Below are positions 16,382-23,816 of a stretch of DNA of 24,094 bases, piece by piece. A program made the position numbers and the translations under genes. Numbering within the stretch: position 1 is the first letter of the stretch; each line of letters opens with the position of its first letter. The notes under the pieces were generated by a model. The model saw only the letters and a program-made list of their open reading frames with translations, was not told the DNA's origin and did not search any database. The stretch spans positions 1 through 24,094 of the forward strand of contig CAVVCY010000006.1 in NCBI GenBank assembly GCA_963746905.1, in the 5' to 3' direction. This stretch comes from JALYNX01 sp963746905 (GTDB taxonomy: Bacteria; Actinomycetota; Acidimicrobiia; Spongiisociales; ZC4RG35).

Positions 16382-16955
16382 CCTCCACCTCGAAACGCCG
16401 GGTCACCCCGGCTGAGCCTTTCCCGGACGCCTCCAGCACCAGTCGGCGTCTCTTCAATCTCCCGTGTCCCCGATCTGCCCCCTCCCAGGTGACCCCCAAT
16501 GCCCGGAGCCGGAGATGGGCCACACCGCTGGGCAGGCCATTGCCCATCGGTCGCATCGCCACCGACACCCCTCTCGCCCTGGCCAATGCGGCGAGGCGAC
16601 GCAGGTCCTGATCCTTGATCTGGGTCGGGACCTCGGCATAGAGGGCATGCACCCCTTCGAGAAGGGCGGCGGCGACCTTGGGCCAGATCCGTGAGTCGTC
16701 ACAACGCACGATGACCAGATGCTCGGCGAGCACTCCGGTCTCCCAGGCAGCCTCTGGTGAGATCCAGCTCCTGGTGTCGAGGACCACCACGGGGGCGACC
16801 TGCGAGGGCTCGGCGAGGAGTCTCAGACCGAGACGGGTGAGGCCGGTCCCGGAGACCCCGACCATCTCGGTGATCCGACCCGGTTGGAGGCGGAGCGATC
16901 CCTCCATGTCGAAGAAGCGGGAAGGTTTCTCCAGGACGAGATGCTCGATGCCCAA
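16311..16955 (-). CDS. imuA': ImuA', RecA-like mutasome accessory protein
   Basis: 214-aa protein in the position and size range of ImuA', which binds ImuB and is needed for DnaE2-dependent mutagenesis. The fold resembles a RecA core without a working nucleotide site: the P-loop region reads EMVGVSGTGLTRLGLRLL, lacking the Walker Lys; VVVLDTRSWISPEAA and HLVIVRCDDSRIWPKVAAALLEG resemble later RecA-fold strands. The start is TTG at 16955 with GGAG 5 nt upstream; no better in-frame start is present. The LexA box and promoter lie 25-52 bp upstream. The end runs 71 nt into imuB, a long overlap; a TGA in another frame would make a 4-nt ATGA overlap with imuB, so a small indel near the end is possible. 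Assignment rests on context plus weak motifs. Confidence 0.82.
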   Translation of the reverse strand: MGIEHLVLEKPSRFFDMEGSLRLQPGRITEMVGVSGTGLTRLGLRLLAEPSQVAPVVVLDTRSWISPEAAWETGVLAEHLVIVRCDDSRIWPKVAAALLEGVHALYAEVPTQIKDQDLRRLAALARARGVSVAMRPMGNGLPSGVAHLRLRALGVTWEGADRGHGRLKRRRLVLEASGKGSAGVTRRFEVEDEGSDVVRVVSDVVVGEARRSVV

Positions 16956-16979
16956 ACTGACTCCGCTATCGGGCGCTCA

Positions 16980-17007
16980 ATCATATCGAACATATGTTCG
17001 ATAGCAA
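16980..17007 (-). promoter_or_regulatory. imuA'-imuB promoter with a LexA (SOS) box as its spacer
   Basis: Minus strand: -35 TTGCTA (17002-17007), then TCGAACATATGTTCGA (16986-17001), then -10 TATGAT (16980-16985). The box is a perfect 16-bp palindrome equal to the actinobacterial LexA consensus and fills the 16-bp spacer exactly, so bound LexA would block RNA polymerase. The expected start site is near 16973 and the imuA' TTG is at 16955. This is the best supported regulatory site of the window. Confidence 0.93.
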
Positions 17008-17056
17008 GGGGGTTCTCCCCCAGCGAACGAAGTGAGCGGTGGGCCGGCGAAGCCGG
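17008..17056. terminator. Hairpin cluster between fpg and the imu promoter
   Basis: Two clean stem-loops lie after the fpg stop: CCGGC/GCCGG with a GAA loop (17044-17056) and GGGGG/CCCCC with a 4-nt loop (17008-17021). They would suit termination of fpg transcripts before the LexA-controlled promoter, although no T-run follows. The 51-bp space between the second stem and the fpg stop holds nothing else I can name. Confidence 0.4.
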
Positions 17057-17067
17057 GGAGGGGGCGC

Positions 17068-17982
17068 CTACCACGCGGCCAGAGCTACCGCCGCGTCCAT
17101 CTCCAGCTCCTCCAAAGTCTGCGGCCAGTCGGCCTTGAGCAGACGCGACAGGGACCGGTCGGCCAACAACTTGCCTCCCGTCTGACAGATGGCGCAGTAA
17201 TTGGTCTCGTTGCTGGCGTAGACGATCCTCTGCACCGGTGAGCCGCAGCGGGGACAGGGCTCCTTGAACTTCCCGTGCACCGCCATGTCATCCCGGAAGG
17301 CGGTGACCTTGGTTGGCCAGCCCTCCCCCACCTCGGCCCGCAGCTTCTCTGTCCAGGTGACCAGCGAATCGACCACCGCCTCGTGAAGCTGCTCAACCTC
17401 CTCGTCGGTCAACTGCGCCGTCCTTTTCACCGGGGAGAGCCGAGCCTCCCAGAGGATCTCATCGGAATAGGCGTTGCCGATGCCGGAGAAGATCCTCGGA
17501 TCGGTCAAGGCCCGCTTTAAGGTCCGGTTCTCGGCGCGAAGCGTCTCGCCAAAGGCAGCGGCATCGACTTCCAGTGGCTCCACACCGCCGCGGTCGAGGG
17601 CCCCGACTCCCTCCATCCCCCGACTCAGCCAGATCCCGGCACGTTTGTGGGTGCCCTGCTCGGTCAGAATCAGCGTCCCCGGCTCGAAGTCGAGTGCGGC
17701 GAGGCCGACCTTCTTCGGGATCGGCTTGCGGGGCGTCTCCCAGCGAAGGCGGCCGGCAACCATGAGATGGACAACGAGGAACAGTTCGTCATCGAAGCCG
17801 AACACGATCCGTTTCCCGACCCGCTGCAGGCTATTGACCGAAGAGCCCACCGGGGCGTCGTAGGGCGGGTCGAAGGTGCGGAGCACAGCTGGTGAGGCGA
17901 TCCGCACACCGGTCAATCGCTCACCGAGCACCCGGCGCTCGAGGGCCTCGATGTAGACGACGATGTCGGGAAGCTCCGGCAC
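17068..17982 (-). CDS. Fpg/Nei-family DNA glycosylase
   Basis: Base-excision repair glycosylase/AP lyase that removes oxidised bases such as 8-oxoguanine or oxidised pyrimidines. Seen: N-terminal PELPDI with the catalytic Pro2 and Glu3 (after removal of Met1); conserved Lys in RVGKRIVFGF; HLMVAGRL; the helix-two-turns-helix region IFSGIGNAYSDEILWEARLSP; and a C-terminal zinc finger with CPRC and CAIC separated by 16 residues. Length 304 aa is longer than classical Fpg (about 270) because of a C-terminal extension of about 30 residues after the zinc finger. GTG at 17982 is the only start compatible with Pro2. Whether it is MutM or a Nei-like paralogue cannot be decided, so no symbol is given. 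Its stop lies 61 bp from the imu -35. Confidence 0.92.
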   Translation of the reverse strand: MPELPDIVVYIEALERRVLGERLTGVRIASPAVLRTFDPPYDAPVGSSVNSLQRVGKRIVFGFDDELFLVVHLMVAGRLRWETPRKPIPKKVGLAALDFEPGTLILTEQGTHKRAGIWLSRGMEGVGALDRGGVEPLEVDAAAFGETLRAENRTLKRALTDPRIFSGIGNAYSDEILWEARLSPVKRTAQLTDEEVEQLHEAVVDSLVTWTEKLRAEVGEGWPTKVTAFRDDMAVHGKFKEPCPRCGSPVQRIVYASNETNYCAICQTGGKLLADRSLSRLLKADWPQTLEELEMDAAVALAAW

Positions 17983-18003
17983 CGAGCCGACGCTACCGGC
18001 CGG

Positions 18004-18708
18004 CTATGGCTCCCGACTCAGCGTTCCACTGAAGAGCACACTCACGCCGACCACGATCCCTCCGGCGAGAAACCCATAAGCCAGTAGGTCATTGGGGTCG
18101 AGTGTGATGTTCTGCACGGCGAGGACAAACACAATGATCAGGGCGGCCACGGCGACGATCGCTGCCACCTGGGCCCATCTCGCGCCCCGGCTCAGCAAAA
18201 AGGCGATCGCAACCATGGCGAGACCACCGATCATGAAGGCCAGCCAATAAGATCCCAGAGCCTCAGCATTTGAACCAACGACCTCGGGAGCTGCCCTCAG
18301 GAACGCGCCACCGGCGACTACCAGGACTCCCCCCAACGCGAAAGCAATCGCCGCCAGATTGGACTGAGGTGGCTCCGGATCCAGCTCGTCCAAAGGCACA
18401 GGCGCTGGGCCTTCGACGTTGTGCGAGGCGGCCATCTTTCGGGCAAGCCGGGGCGACGAGGTCATCAAACCGAGCTCCTCCGCCAGGGCGACGTCGTCGT
18501 CGGTCTTCAGGATCAAGTCCTCACCCTCGGCACGGATGGCGAAACCCTCTTGTAGAGCCTGGATTCCCATCCCTTCGACCGGCCATTCGCCGATGACGTC
18601 ACCGGCCGACAGAAGCCGAAAGGTGTCGCCGTCGGTGAACACCTCCACGGAGATCGTCTGCGTCGAATCGCCCTTCATGTGGACGATTCCCTTTGACTCC
18701 ATTGCCAT
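18004..18708 (-). CDS. Uncharacterised membrane protein with four predicted helices
   Basis: I do not recognise the family. The 234-aa product has a soluble N-terminal part (about residues 1-120) with a strand-rich small domain (TISVEVFTDGDTFRLLSAGD, GEWPVEGMGIQALQEGFAIR, GEDLILKTDDDVALAEELG), a short acidic Pro-rich linker (VPLDELDPEPPQ), and then four hydrophobic helices (about 118-138, 152-170, 176-197 and 207-228). ATG at 18708 has GGGAG 9 nt upstream; a second ATG two codons later is possible. It lies 21 bp upstream of fpg in the same direction, so the two may be co-transcribed. The N-terminal domain suggests sensing or binding on the cytosolic side, but that is a guess. Confidence 0.75.
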   Translation of the reverse strand: MAMESKGIVHMKGDSTQTISVEVFTDGDTFRLLSAGDVIGEWPVEGMGIQALQEGFAIRAEGEDLILKTDDDVALAEELGLMTSSPRLARKMAASHNVEGPAPVPLDELDPEPPQSNLAAIAFALGGVLVVAGGAFLRAAPEVVGSNAEALGSYWLAFMIGGLAMVAIAFLLSRGARWAQVAAIVAVAALIIVFVLAVQNITLDPNDLLAYGFLAGGIVVGVSVLFSGTLSREP

Positions 18709-18806
18709 AACCGGCTTCTCCCTGATCCGGGAAGTGCACTCGGAAGTTTACGGCCTCACCACTCGTTTCAGATGTAACGAAGGTCGATCCTCCTAGCGTT
18801 CCGCGA

Positions 18807-19670
18807 ATGCCGGTCCAGGTCTCCCCGAAAAACCCGAGTGAGTTGAGCCGAATGCAGGCGATCCTCAGTGCCGCCATCAGAGAGGACAGCCCCAGGTATG
18901 TCATCCATCCCGGAGACCTCGCATGGTGGGCGTATCACAGCGACCCCCGCACCGATCATCTGGTCAGCTACTGGCTGGAAGGGGACCAGGCATTCGTCGT
19001 CTTGTTTCGCAACCACAGTGAGATCTCGGCGTTTTGCGTGCCCGGTCAGTCGCCGCTGCCCTTGATCGAATGGGGCCAGGAGCGGCTCGGACCCACTGCG
19101 AAAGTCGTGGTTGTCTCGAGCGCCGACCACGCCCTCGAATCCGAACTCGAGGCACGGGGATACGCAGTGGCGGGAATCGACGGACCGATCTTCAAGCGTC
19201 AGCTCACCAGCGGGGATTCCGCCCCGACCCCGCCGCCGGGCTTCACCCTCAGGCCAATGAGCGGCGAGGGCGAGGCGGACGCGCGACGACGGGCCTCGCA
19301 CGCCGCCTTCAAGTCGGAGATGGATACGGCCGAGCACCTCGAGCGATATCTCCGGTTCATGCGCTCGCCTGTGTACGAGGCCGAGCGCGACCTGGTTGCG
19401 GTGACCGATGACGGGACTGTCGCCGCCTTCACGATCTGGTGGCCGGACCCATCAGGCATCGCTCAGATCGAGCCCATGGGGACCGATCCCGCCTTCCATC
19501 GGCGGGGAATTGGACGAGCCCTGATGCAGTACGCCTTCTCGCGCATGCGAGAAGGCGGAATGACCCAGGTCAGGGTGATCACCGACGAGCACCGCGCGGA
19601 TGCCGTCTCGTTCTACTCGGCGGTCGGTTTTACCCGAACCGCCGAGCTTCGCTCTTGGAAGCGGCCCTGA
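18807..19670 (+). CDS. GNAT-family N-acetyltransferase, tandem GNAT layout
   Basis: Acetyl-CoA-dependent N-acyltransferase of 287 aa. The C-terminal half (about 145-287) is a full GNAT domain: FTLRPMSGEGEADAR, VAVTDDGTVAAFTIWW, the acetyl-CoA loop RRGIGRALM after IEPMGTDPAFH, and the last motif AVSFYSAVGFTRT. The N-terminal half (about 1-140) has a similar order of strands (FVVLFRNHSEISAF, LESELEARGYAVAGIDGPIF) without the acetyl-CoA loop, suggesting a degenerate second GNAT. The substrate is unknown. ATG 18807 has no ribosome binding site; a TAGCGT 7 bp upstream (18794-18799) could be a -10, making the transcript leaderless. It converges on pnp. Confidence 0.85.
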   Translation: MPVQVSPKNPSELSRMQAILSAAIREDSPRYVIHPGDLAWWAYHSDPRTDHLVSYWLEGDQAFVVLFRNHSEISAFCVPGQSPLPLIEWGQERLGPTAKVVVVSSADHALESELEARGYAVAGIDGPIFKRQLTSGDSAPTPPPGFTLRPMSGEGEADARRRASHAAFKSEMDTAEHLERYLRFMRSPVYEAERDLVAVTDDGTVAAFTIWWPDPSGIAQIEPMGTDPAFHRRGIGRALMQYAFSRMREGGMTQVRVITDEHRADAVSFYSAVGFTRTAELRSWKRP

Positions 19671-19680
19671 GCGGGCCGCT
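19660..19680. terminator. Bidirectional hairpin between the GNAT gene and pnp
   Basis: AGCGGCCC and GGGCCGCT form a perfect 8-bp GC-rich stem with a 5-nt loop; the left arm lies in the last codons of the GNAT gene, the loop carries its TGA, and pnp ends 7 bp beyond the right arm. It fits a shared terminator for two convergent genes, although no T-run follows on either strand. Confidence 0.55.
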
Positions 19681-19686
19681 CCGCTA

Positions 19687-22084
19687 CTAGTTGTTCTGGA
19701 GGTCTTCGAAGACCTCGTCGAAAGGTTGAGCCACGCGACGACGCTCGGCGCTGGCCGATGTCGGTTGAGAAACGGCCACGGGAGCCTTCTCGGGAGCCGG
19801 ACGGTCGTCACGGTTCCGGTCACGGCCGCGGTCACGATCCCCAGAGCCGCCCCGTCCCCGGTCGCCCGAGCCTCCACGGCCACGGTCACCACCTCCCGAG
19901 CTCGGTGGCTCGGAGTCGGGCAACGTCGCGCCCTCCAGGGCCTCGACCAGCTCGAGGCTGACCTTGCCCCGGTCGATCTCACGAACCCGGACCTTCAGCT
20001 CCTGACCATCGGTCAGGTAGTCCTCGACTCGCTCAACCCGCTTCGACCCGTCGAGACGTGAGATATGAAGCAGGCCGTCACGCCCGGGCAGGATGTTGAC
20101 AAAGGCACCGAACTTGGTGATGTTGACCACCTTGCCGGTGTACTCGGTCCCCAGCTCGACCTCAGGCGGGAATGCGATCTGCATGACCTTCTCCTTGGCA
20201 GCCGCCAGTGCGGAGCTGTCCGAGGAAGCGATCCTGACGATCCCCTTCCCATCGGCCTCTTCGATCTCGATAGCGGCGCCGGTGACCTCTTCGAGCTCAC
20301 GGATGACCGCACCCTTGGGACCGATGACTTCACCGATCTTGTCCTTGGGGATCTCGATCGACTCGATGCGTGGCGCGTACTCGTTCATCTCGGAACGGGG
20401 CTCGGCGATCGCCTCTGCCATCTTGTCGAGGATGATGAGACGGGCCACCTTGGCCTGATCGAGGGCCTCGGCGAGCACCTCTGGAGGGCAGGCCCTCCAA
20501 CTTGGTGTCGAGCTGAAGCGCGGTGATGACGTCCCTGGTGCCGGCGACCTTGAAGTCCATGTCACCAAGAGCATCCTCGGCGCCGAGGATGTCGGTCAGC
20601 GTGACGTACTTGCCGTCCCGATGGATGAGGCCCATGGCGATACCGCCGACGGGCGCTGCGATCGGAACCCCGGCGTCCATGAGCGACAGCGACGAGGCGC
20701 ACACCGACGCCATCGAGGTGGACCCGTTCGAGGAAAGAACCTCGGACACCAGCCTCAGGGCGTAGGGAAACTCCTCCTCGGTCGGAATCACAGGGAGCAC
20801 GGCCTTCTCGGCCAAAGCCCCGTGCCCGATCTCACGGCGCTTGGGACCGCGCATGAACCCTGCCTCACCGGTTGAGAACGGCGGGAAGTTGTAATGGTGC
20901 ATGTACCGCTTGGAGTCCTCGTTGGCGAGGGTGTCCAGCATTTGCTCCATCTTGAGCATGCCGAGAGTGGTCAGGTTCAGAACCTGGGTCTCGCCCCTCT
21001 GGAAGAGGCCGGAGCCATGGGTCCGCTTGATCACACTGACTTCAGCGCTCAGCGACCGGATGTCGGTCGGGCCGCGGCCATCGAGACGGATCCCGTCTTC
21101 GACGACCCGCTTCCTCATCAGGTCCTTGACCACCGATTTGAAGGCGCGCTTCGACTGCTCGCGGCCATCGGAGTCGTCCTCGTCAAGGCCCAACTCGGCC
21201 ATGGTGGCCTCGAGGGCTGCATCCTGAGCGGCGTTGCGCTCCTGCTTCTCGGCGATGACAACGACGGATTGGAGCTTGGGCTCGGCGATCGCCTTCACCC
21301 GGTCGTAGACCTCGGGGGTGTAGTCGACGGCCACGGGCCACTCGACTTCCTTCTTGGTGACCTTGGACACCAGCTCGTCCTGGAGATCGATGGACTCGCC
21401 GATGTAGGTCTTGGCTTCCTCCAACCCGCGGGCCACGGTGGCCTCATCGGAGGGAGCATCGCCATCGGCGATCAGACGTAGGCCGTTCGCCGTCGAACCG
21501 GCCTCGACCATGATGATGTCGATCCCGCCGGTGTCATTGCGACCCCCGGCGACGACCAACTCGAAGACTGACTCTGCGAGATCGGCCTCGGTCGGGAACG
21601 GGACCCATTCACCCTTCTTGAGCGCCAGACGTACGCCACCGATCGGCCCCTGGAAGGGGATCGGGCTGATCGCGAGGGCGGCGGAGGCGCCGTTCAGAGC
21701 CACCACGTCGTAGGGGTTCTCGCCATCGACGGCGAGGCTGGTGACGACCACATGGGTCTCACAGCGGTAACCATCGGCGAACGAGGGGCGAAGCGGGCGG
21801 TCGATGAGACGGCAGGTCAGGATGGCCTGCTCGCTGGGACGACCCTCGCGGCGGAAGAACGAGCCGGGGATCTTGCCCACGGCGTACATGCGCTCTTCGA
21901 AGTCCACGGTGAGTGGAAAGAAGTCGACGCCTTCGCGTAGCGACTTCGACGCTGTGGCGGTAACCAACATTTCGGTACCGCCGAGTTGGGCGACCACGGC
22001 TCCGTCCGCCTGACCGGCCAATTTGCCGGTGCTCAGGACGAACTCTTTGCCACCGATGGTCCCCGATACGGAGATTTCGGGCAC
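19687..22084 (-). CDS. pnp: Polyribonucleotide nucleotidyltransferase (PNPase), one frameshift
   Basis: 3'-5' phosphorolytic exoribonuclease acting in mRNA decay. Order: first RNase PH core from VSGTIGGKEFVLSTGKLAGQ (with GSFFRREGRPSEQAIL), helical middle domain, second RNase PH core (HGSGLFQRGETQVLNL, MRGPKRREIGHGALAEKA), KH domain (IGEVIGPKGAVIRELEE), S1 domain (VVNITKFGAFVNILPGRDGLLHIS), then a disordered Arg/Gly/Asp-rich tail ending PFDEVFEDLQNN. GTG at 22084 is chosen because AAGGAG (22091-22096) lies 6 nt upstream; an upstream start at 22111 lacks such a site. At about 20486-20488 one extra base splits the gene inside the second core: dropping one C turns LEGLPSRGAR into LEGLPPEVLAEALDQAKVA. 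Corrected length is about 798 aa. It follows rpsO, the classical order. Confidence 0.94.
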
Positions 22085-22129
22085 TAAGTGCTCCTTGTGT
22101 AATGGAGCCACGCCCGTTGGCAGTAGTCA

Positions 22130-22150
22130 TGTCTCAGAGATTCCGAGACA
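22130..22150 (-). promoter_or_regulatory. Stem-loop in the pnp 5' leader
   Basis: As RNA from the minus strand, UGUCUCGGA and UCUGAGACA pair over 9 bp (one G-U) around a 3-nt loop, about 45 nt before the pnp start codon. In E. coli a leader stem-loop is cut by RNase III and then degraded by PNPase, which gives autoregulation. The same logic may hold here, but only the hairpin is seen. Confidence 0.45.
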
Positions 22151-22188
22151 TCGCCACTGACAACCGACAAGGCTCAGCGTGTGTTGTC

Positions 22189-22205
22189 GCGGACCTTGGG
22201 TCCGC
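22189..22205. terminator. Hairpin between rpsO and pnp
   Basis: GCGGACC/GGTCCGC with a 3-nt loop, 39 nt after the rpsO stop. On the plus strand it is followed by TTTT, but no plus-strand gene needs it; on the minus strand it could attenuate or process the rpsO-pnp transcript, as in other bacteria. Confidence 0.4.
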
Positions 22206-22244
22206 TTTTCGCCGGCTGCGCGACGCGCATCCGGGAAACCTGTG

Positions 22245-22502
22245 TTAGCGACGCAGCCCCAGCTTTGCGATGAGGCTTCGATACCGCTCGACGTCCTCCC
22301 TGCGGAGGTAGTCGAGCAGCCGACGACGCTTGCCGACCATCATCAGCAGGCCACGCCGGCTGTGGTGATCGTGTTTGTGCTCACGGAGATGTTCGGTGAG
22401 CTCGTTGATCCGCTCGCTGAGCAGGGCAACCTGGACCTCCGGCGAGCCGGTGTCACTCTTGTGGGTGCCGTATTCGGCGACGATCTCGGTGGTTGTCTTC
22501 AT
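22245..22502 (-). CDS. rpsO: 30S ribosomal protein S15
   Basis: Primary 16S rRNA-binding protein of the small subunit platform, contacting helices 20-22. The 85-aa product has the full family pattern: THKSDTGSPEVQVALLSERI, LTEHLREHKHDHHSRRGLL, VGKRRRLLDYLRREDVERYR and LIAKLGLRR. It is slightly shorter than the usual 88-89 aa at the N-terminus, where MKTTTEIV replaces a few residues. ATG at 22502 has only a weak upstream purine stretch, so initiation may depend on leader structure; S15 controls its own translation in several bacteria by binding its leader. It lies between proA and pnp. Confidence 0.97.
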   Translation of the reverse strand: MKTTTEIVAEYGTHKSDTGSPEVQVALLSERINELTEHLREHKHDHHSRRGLLMMVGKRRRLLDYLRREDVERYRSLIAKLGLRR

Positions 22503-22577
22503 AACGCGAAAAACCTGAATATTCCCGGGGGAGCGATCAGAACTTTAGCAGGTGGCGATCCCCAACCCGCAACCGGG

Positions 22578-23816
22578 TCAACGCACCTGGCCCGAGCCGT
22601 AGAGGACATACCGCTCGCTGGTCAATGATTCGAGCCCCATCGGGCCCCGCACGTGCAGCTTCTGGGTCGAGTTCCCGATCTCCGCACCGAACCCGAACTC
22701 CTCGCCGTCGGTGAATCTCGTCGAGACGTTCACAGCCACGACCGCAGAATCGATGCCCCCGACGAACCGGTCGGCCGTGGACCGATCCTCGGTCACGATC
22801 GCCTCGGTGTGACCCGTACCAAACCTCCGGATGTGATCGATCGCCGCTTCGACACCGGAGACCACCTTCACCGCCATGATCAGGTCGAGAAATTCGGTCG
22901 CCCAGTCGTCATCGGAGGCCTCGAGCATCTCGGGCACCAGCTCACGGGAGCGCTGATCGCCCCTGAGCTCGACTCCCTCGGCGAAAAGGGCCTTGGCCAC
23001 GTCGGTGAGGAATTGGTCGGCCACCGCTTCATGGACCAACAGGGTCTCCGCCGCATTGCACACCCCCGGTCGCTGCACCTTTGCATTGACGACGATCGAG
23101 CGGGCCATGTCCAGGTCCGCCGCCGCGTCCACGTATACGTGGCAATTGCCCGCTCCATCGATGACCGTGGGCACGGTGGCGTCGGCTCTCACCGCGTCGA
23201 TGAGGCCGGGGCCCCCACGCGGTATCAAGAGGTCGACCCATTCCGTTGCCTGCATCAACGTCTTGGCCCCATCCCGCGAGGTGTCCTCCAGAAGCTGGAC
23301 ACAGTCGGCAGGAAGGCCGGCATCCATCAGCCCTTGCCTCAAGACGCTGCTGATAGCGATGTTGGACCGGAGGGCGTATGAGGAGCCGCGGAGGATCACC
23401 GCATTGCCTGACTTGACGCATAGCCCGGCGGCGTCCGCGGTCACATTGGGTCGGGCTTCGTAGATGACAGCCACCACACCGAGGGGGGCCCGAACCCGAT
23501 GGAGTCGGACCCCATTGTGGAGCACCCATCCGCCGGTCTCCCGGCCAACGGGGTCAGGCAGCGCCGCGACGGTGCGCAAACCGGAAGCCATTGCCTGCAC
23601 TCTGGCTTCGGTCAGCCGAAGGCGGTCGAGAAGCGCTCCCCCGATCCCCTCGGCGGCCGCCTGTTGGAGATCGGCTTCATTGCCGGCGAGGACGGCAGGA
23701 GTCGCCATCTCGAGGGCCTCGGCCATCTGGCTCAAGGCCTGCTCCCGCACCTCCCCGGTGGATTGAGCGAGCTCACGTGAGGCGTCCCGGGCCTGCTTGC
23801 CGATCACGTCGATCAT
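22578..23816 (-). CDS. proA: Gamma-glutamyl phosphate reductase
   Basis: Second enzyme of proline synthesis: reduces L-glutamyl 5-phosphate to glutamate semialdehyde with NADPH; cytosolic. The aldehyde-dehydrogenase-like fold is clear over 412 aa: VAVIYEARPNVTADAAGLC, GNAVILRGSSYALRSN, LLIPRGGPGLIDAV, and the nucleophile Cys in QRPGVCNAAETLLVH, then FGFGAEIGNSTQKLHVRGPM and the C-terminal SERYVLYGSGQVR. ATG at 23816 overlaps the proB stop by 4 nt (ATGA), typical of coupled proBA. Intact, family length. A small 5-bp hairpin (22565-22578) overlaps its stop codon. Confidence 0.97.
   Translation of the reverse strand: MIDVIGKQARDASRELAQSTGEVREQALSQMAEALEMATPAVLAGNEADLQQAAAEGIGGALLDRLRLTEARVQAMASGLRTVAALPDPVGRETGGWVLHNGVRLHRVRAPLGVVAVIYEARPNVTADAAGLCVKSGNAVILRGSSYALRSNIAISSVLRQGLMDAGLPADCVQLLEDTSRDGAKTLMQATEWVDLLIPRGGPGLIDAVRADATVPTVIDGAGNCHVYVDAAADLDMARSIVVNAKVQRPGVCNAAETLLVHEAVADQFLTDVAKALFAEGVELRGDQRSRELVPEMLEASDDDWATEFLDLIMAVKVVSGVEAAIDHIRRFGTGHTEAIVTEDRSTADRFVGGIDSAVVAVNVSTRFTDGEEFGFGAEIGNSTQKLHVRGPMGLESLTSERYVLYGSGQVR

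Noticed and set aside
17021..17060. Repetitive-looking GC-rich stretch as a mobile element end or CRISPR-like repeat
   Set aside because: It is a single copy with short hairpins, no target duplication and no transposase nearby.
22565..22578. ACCCG/CGGGT hairpin as proA terminator
   Set aside because: Only 5 bp, overlaps the stop codon and has no T-run; too weak to annotate.
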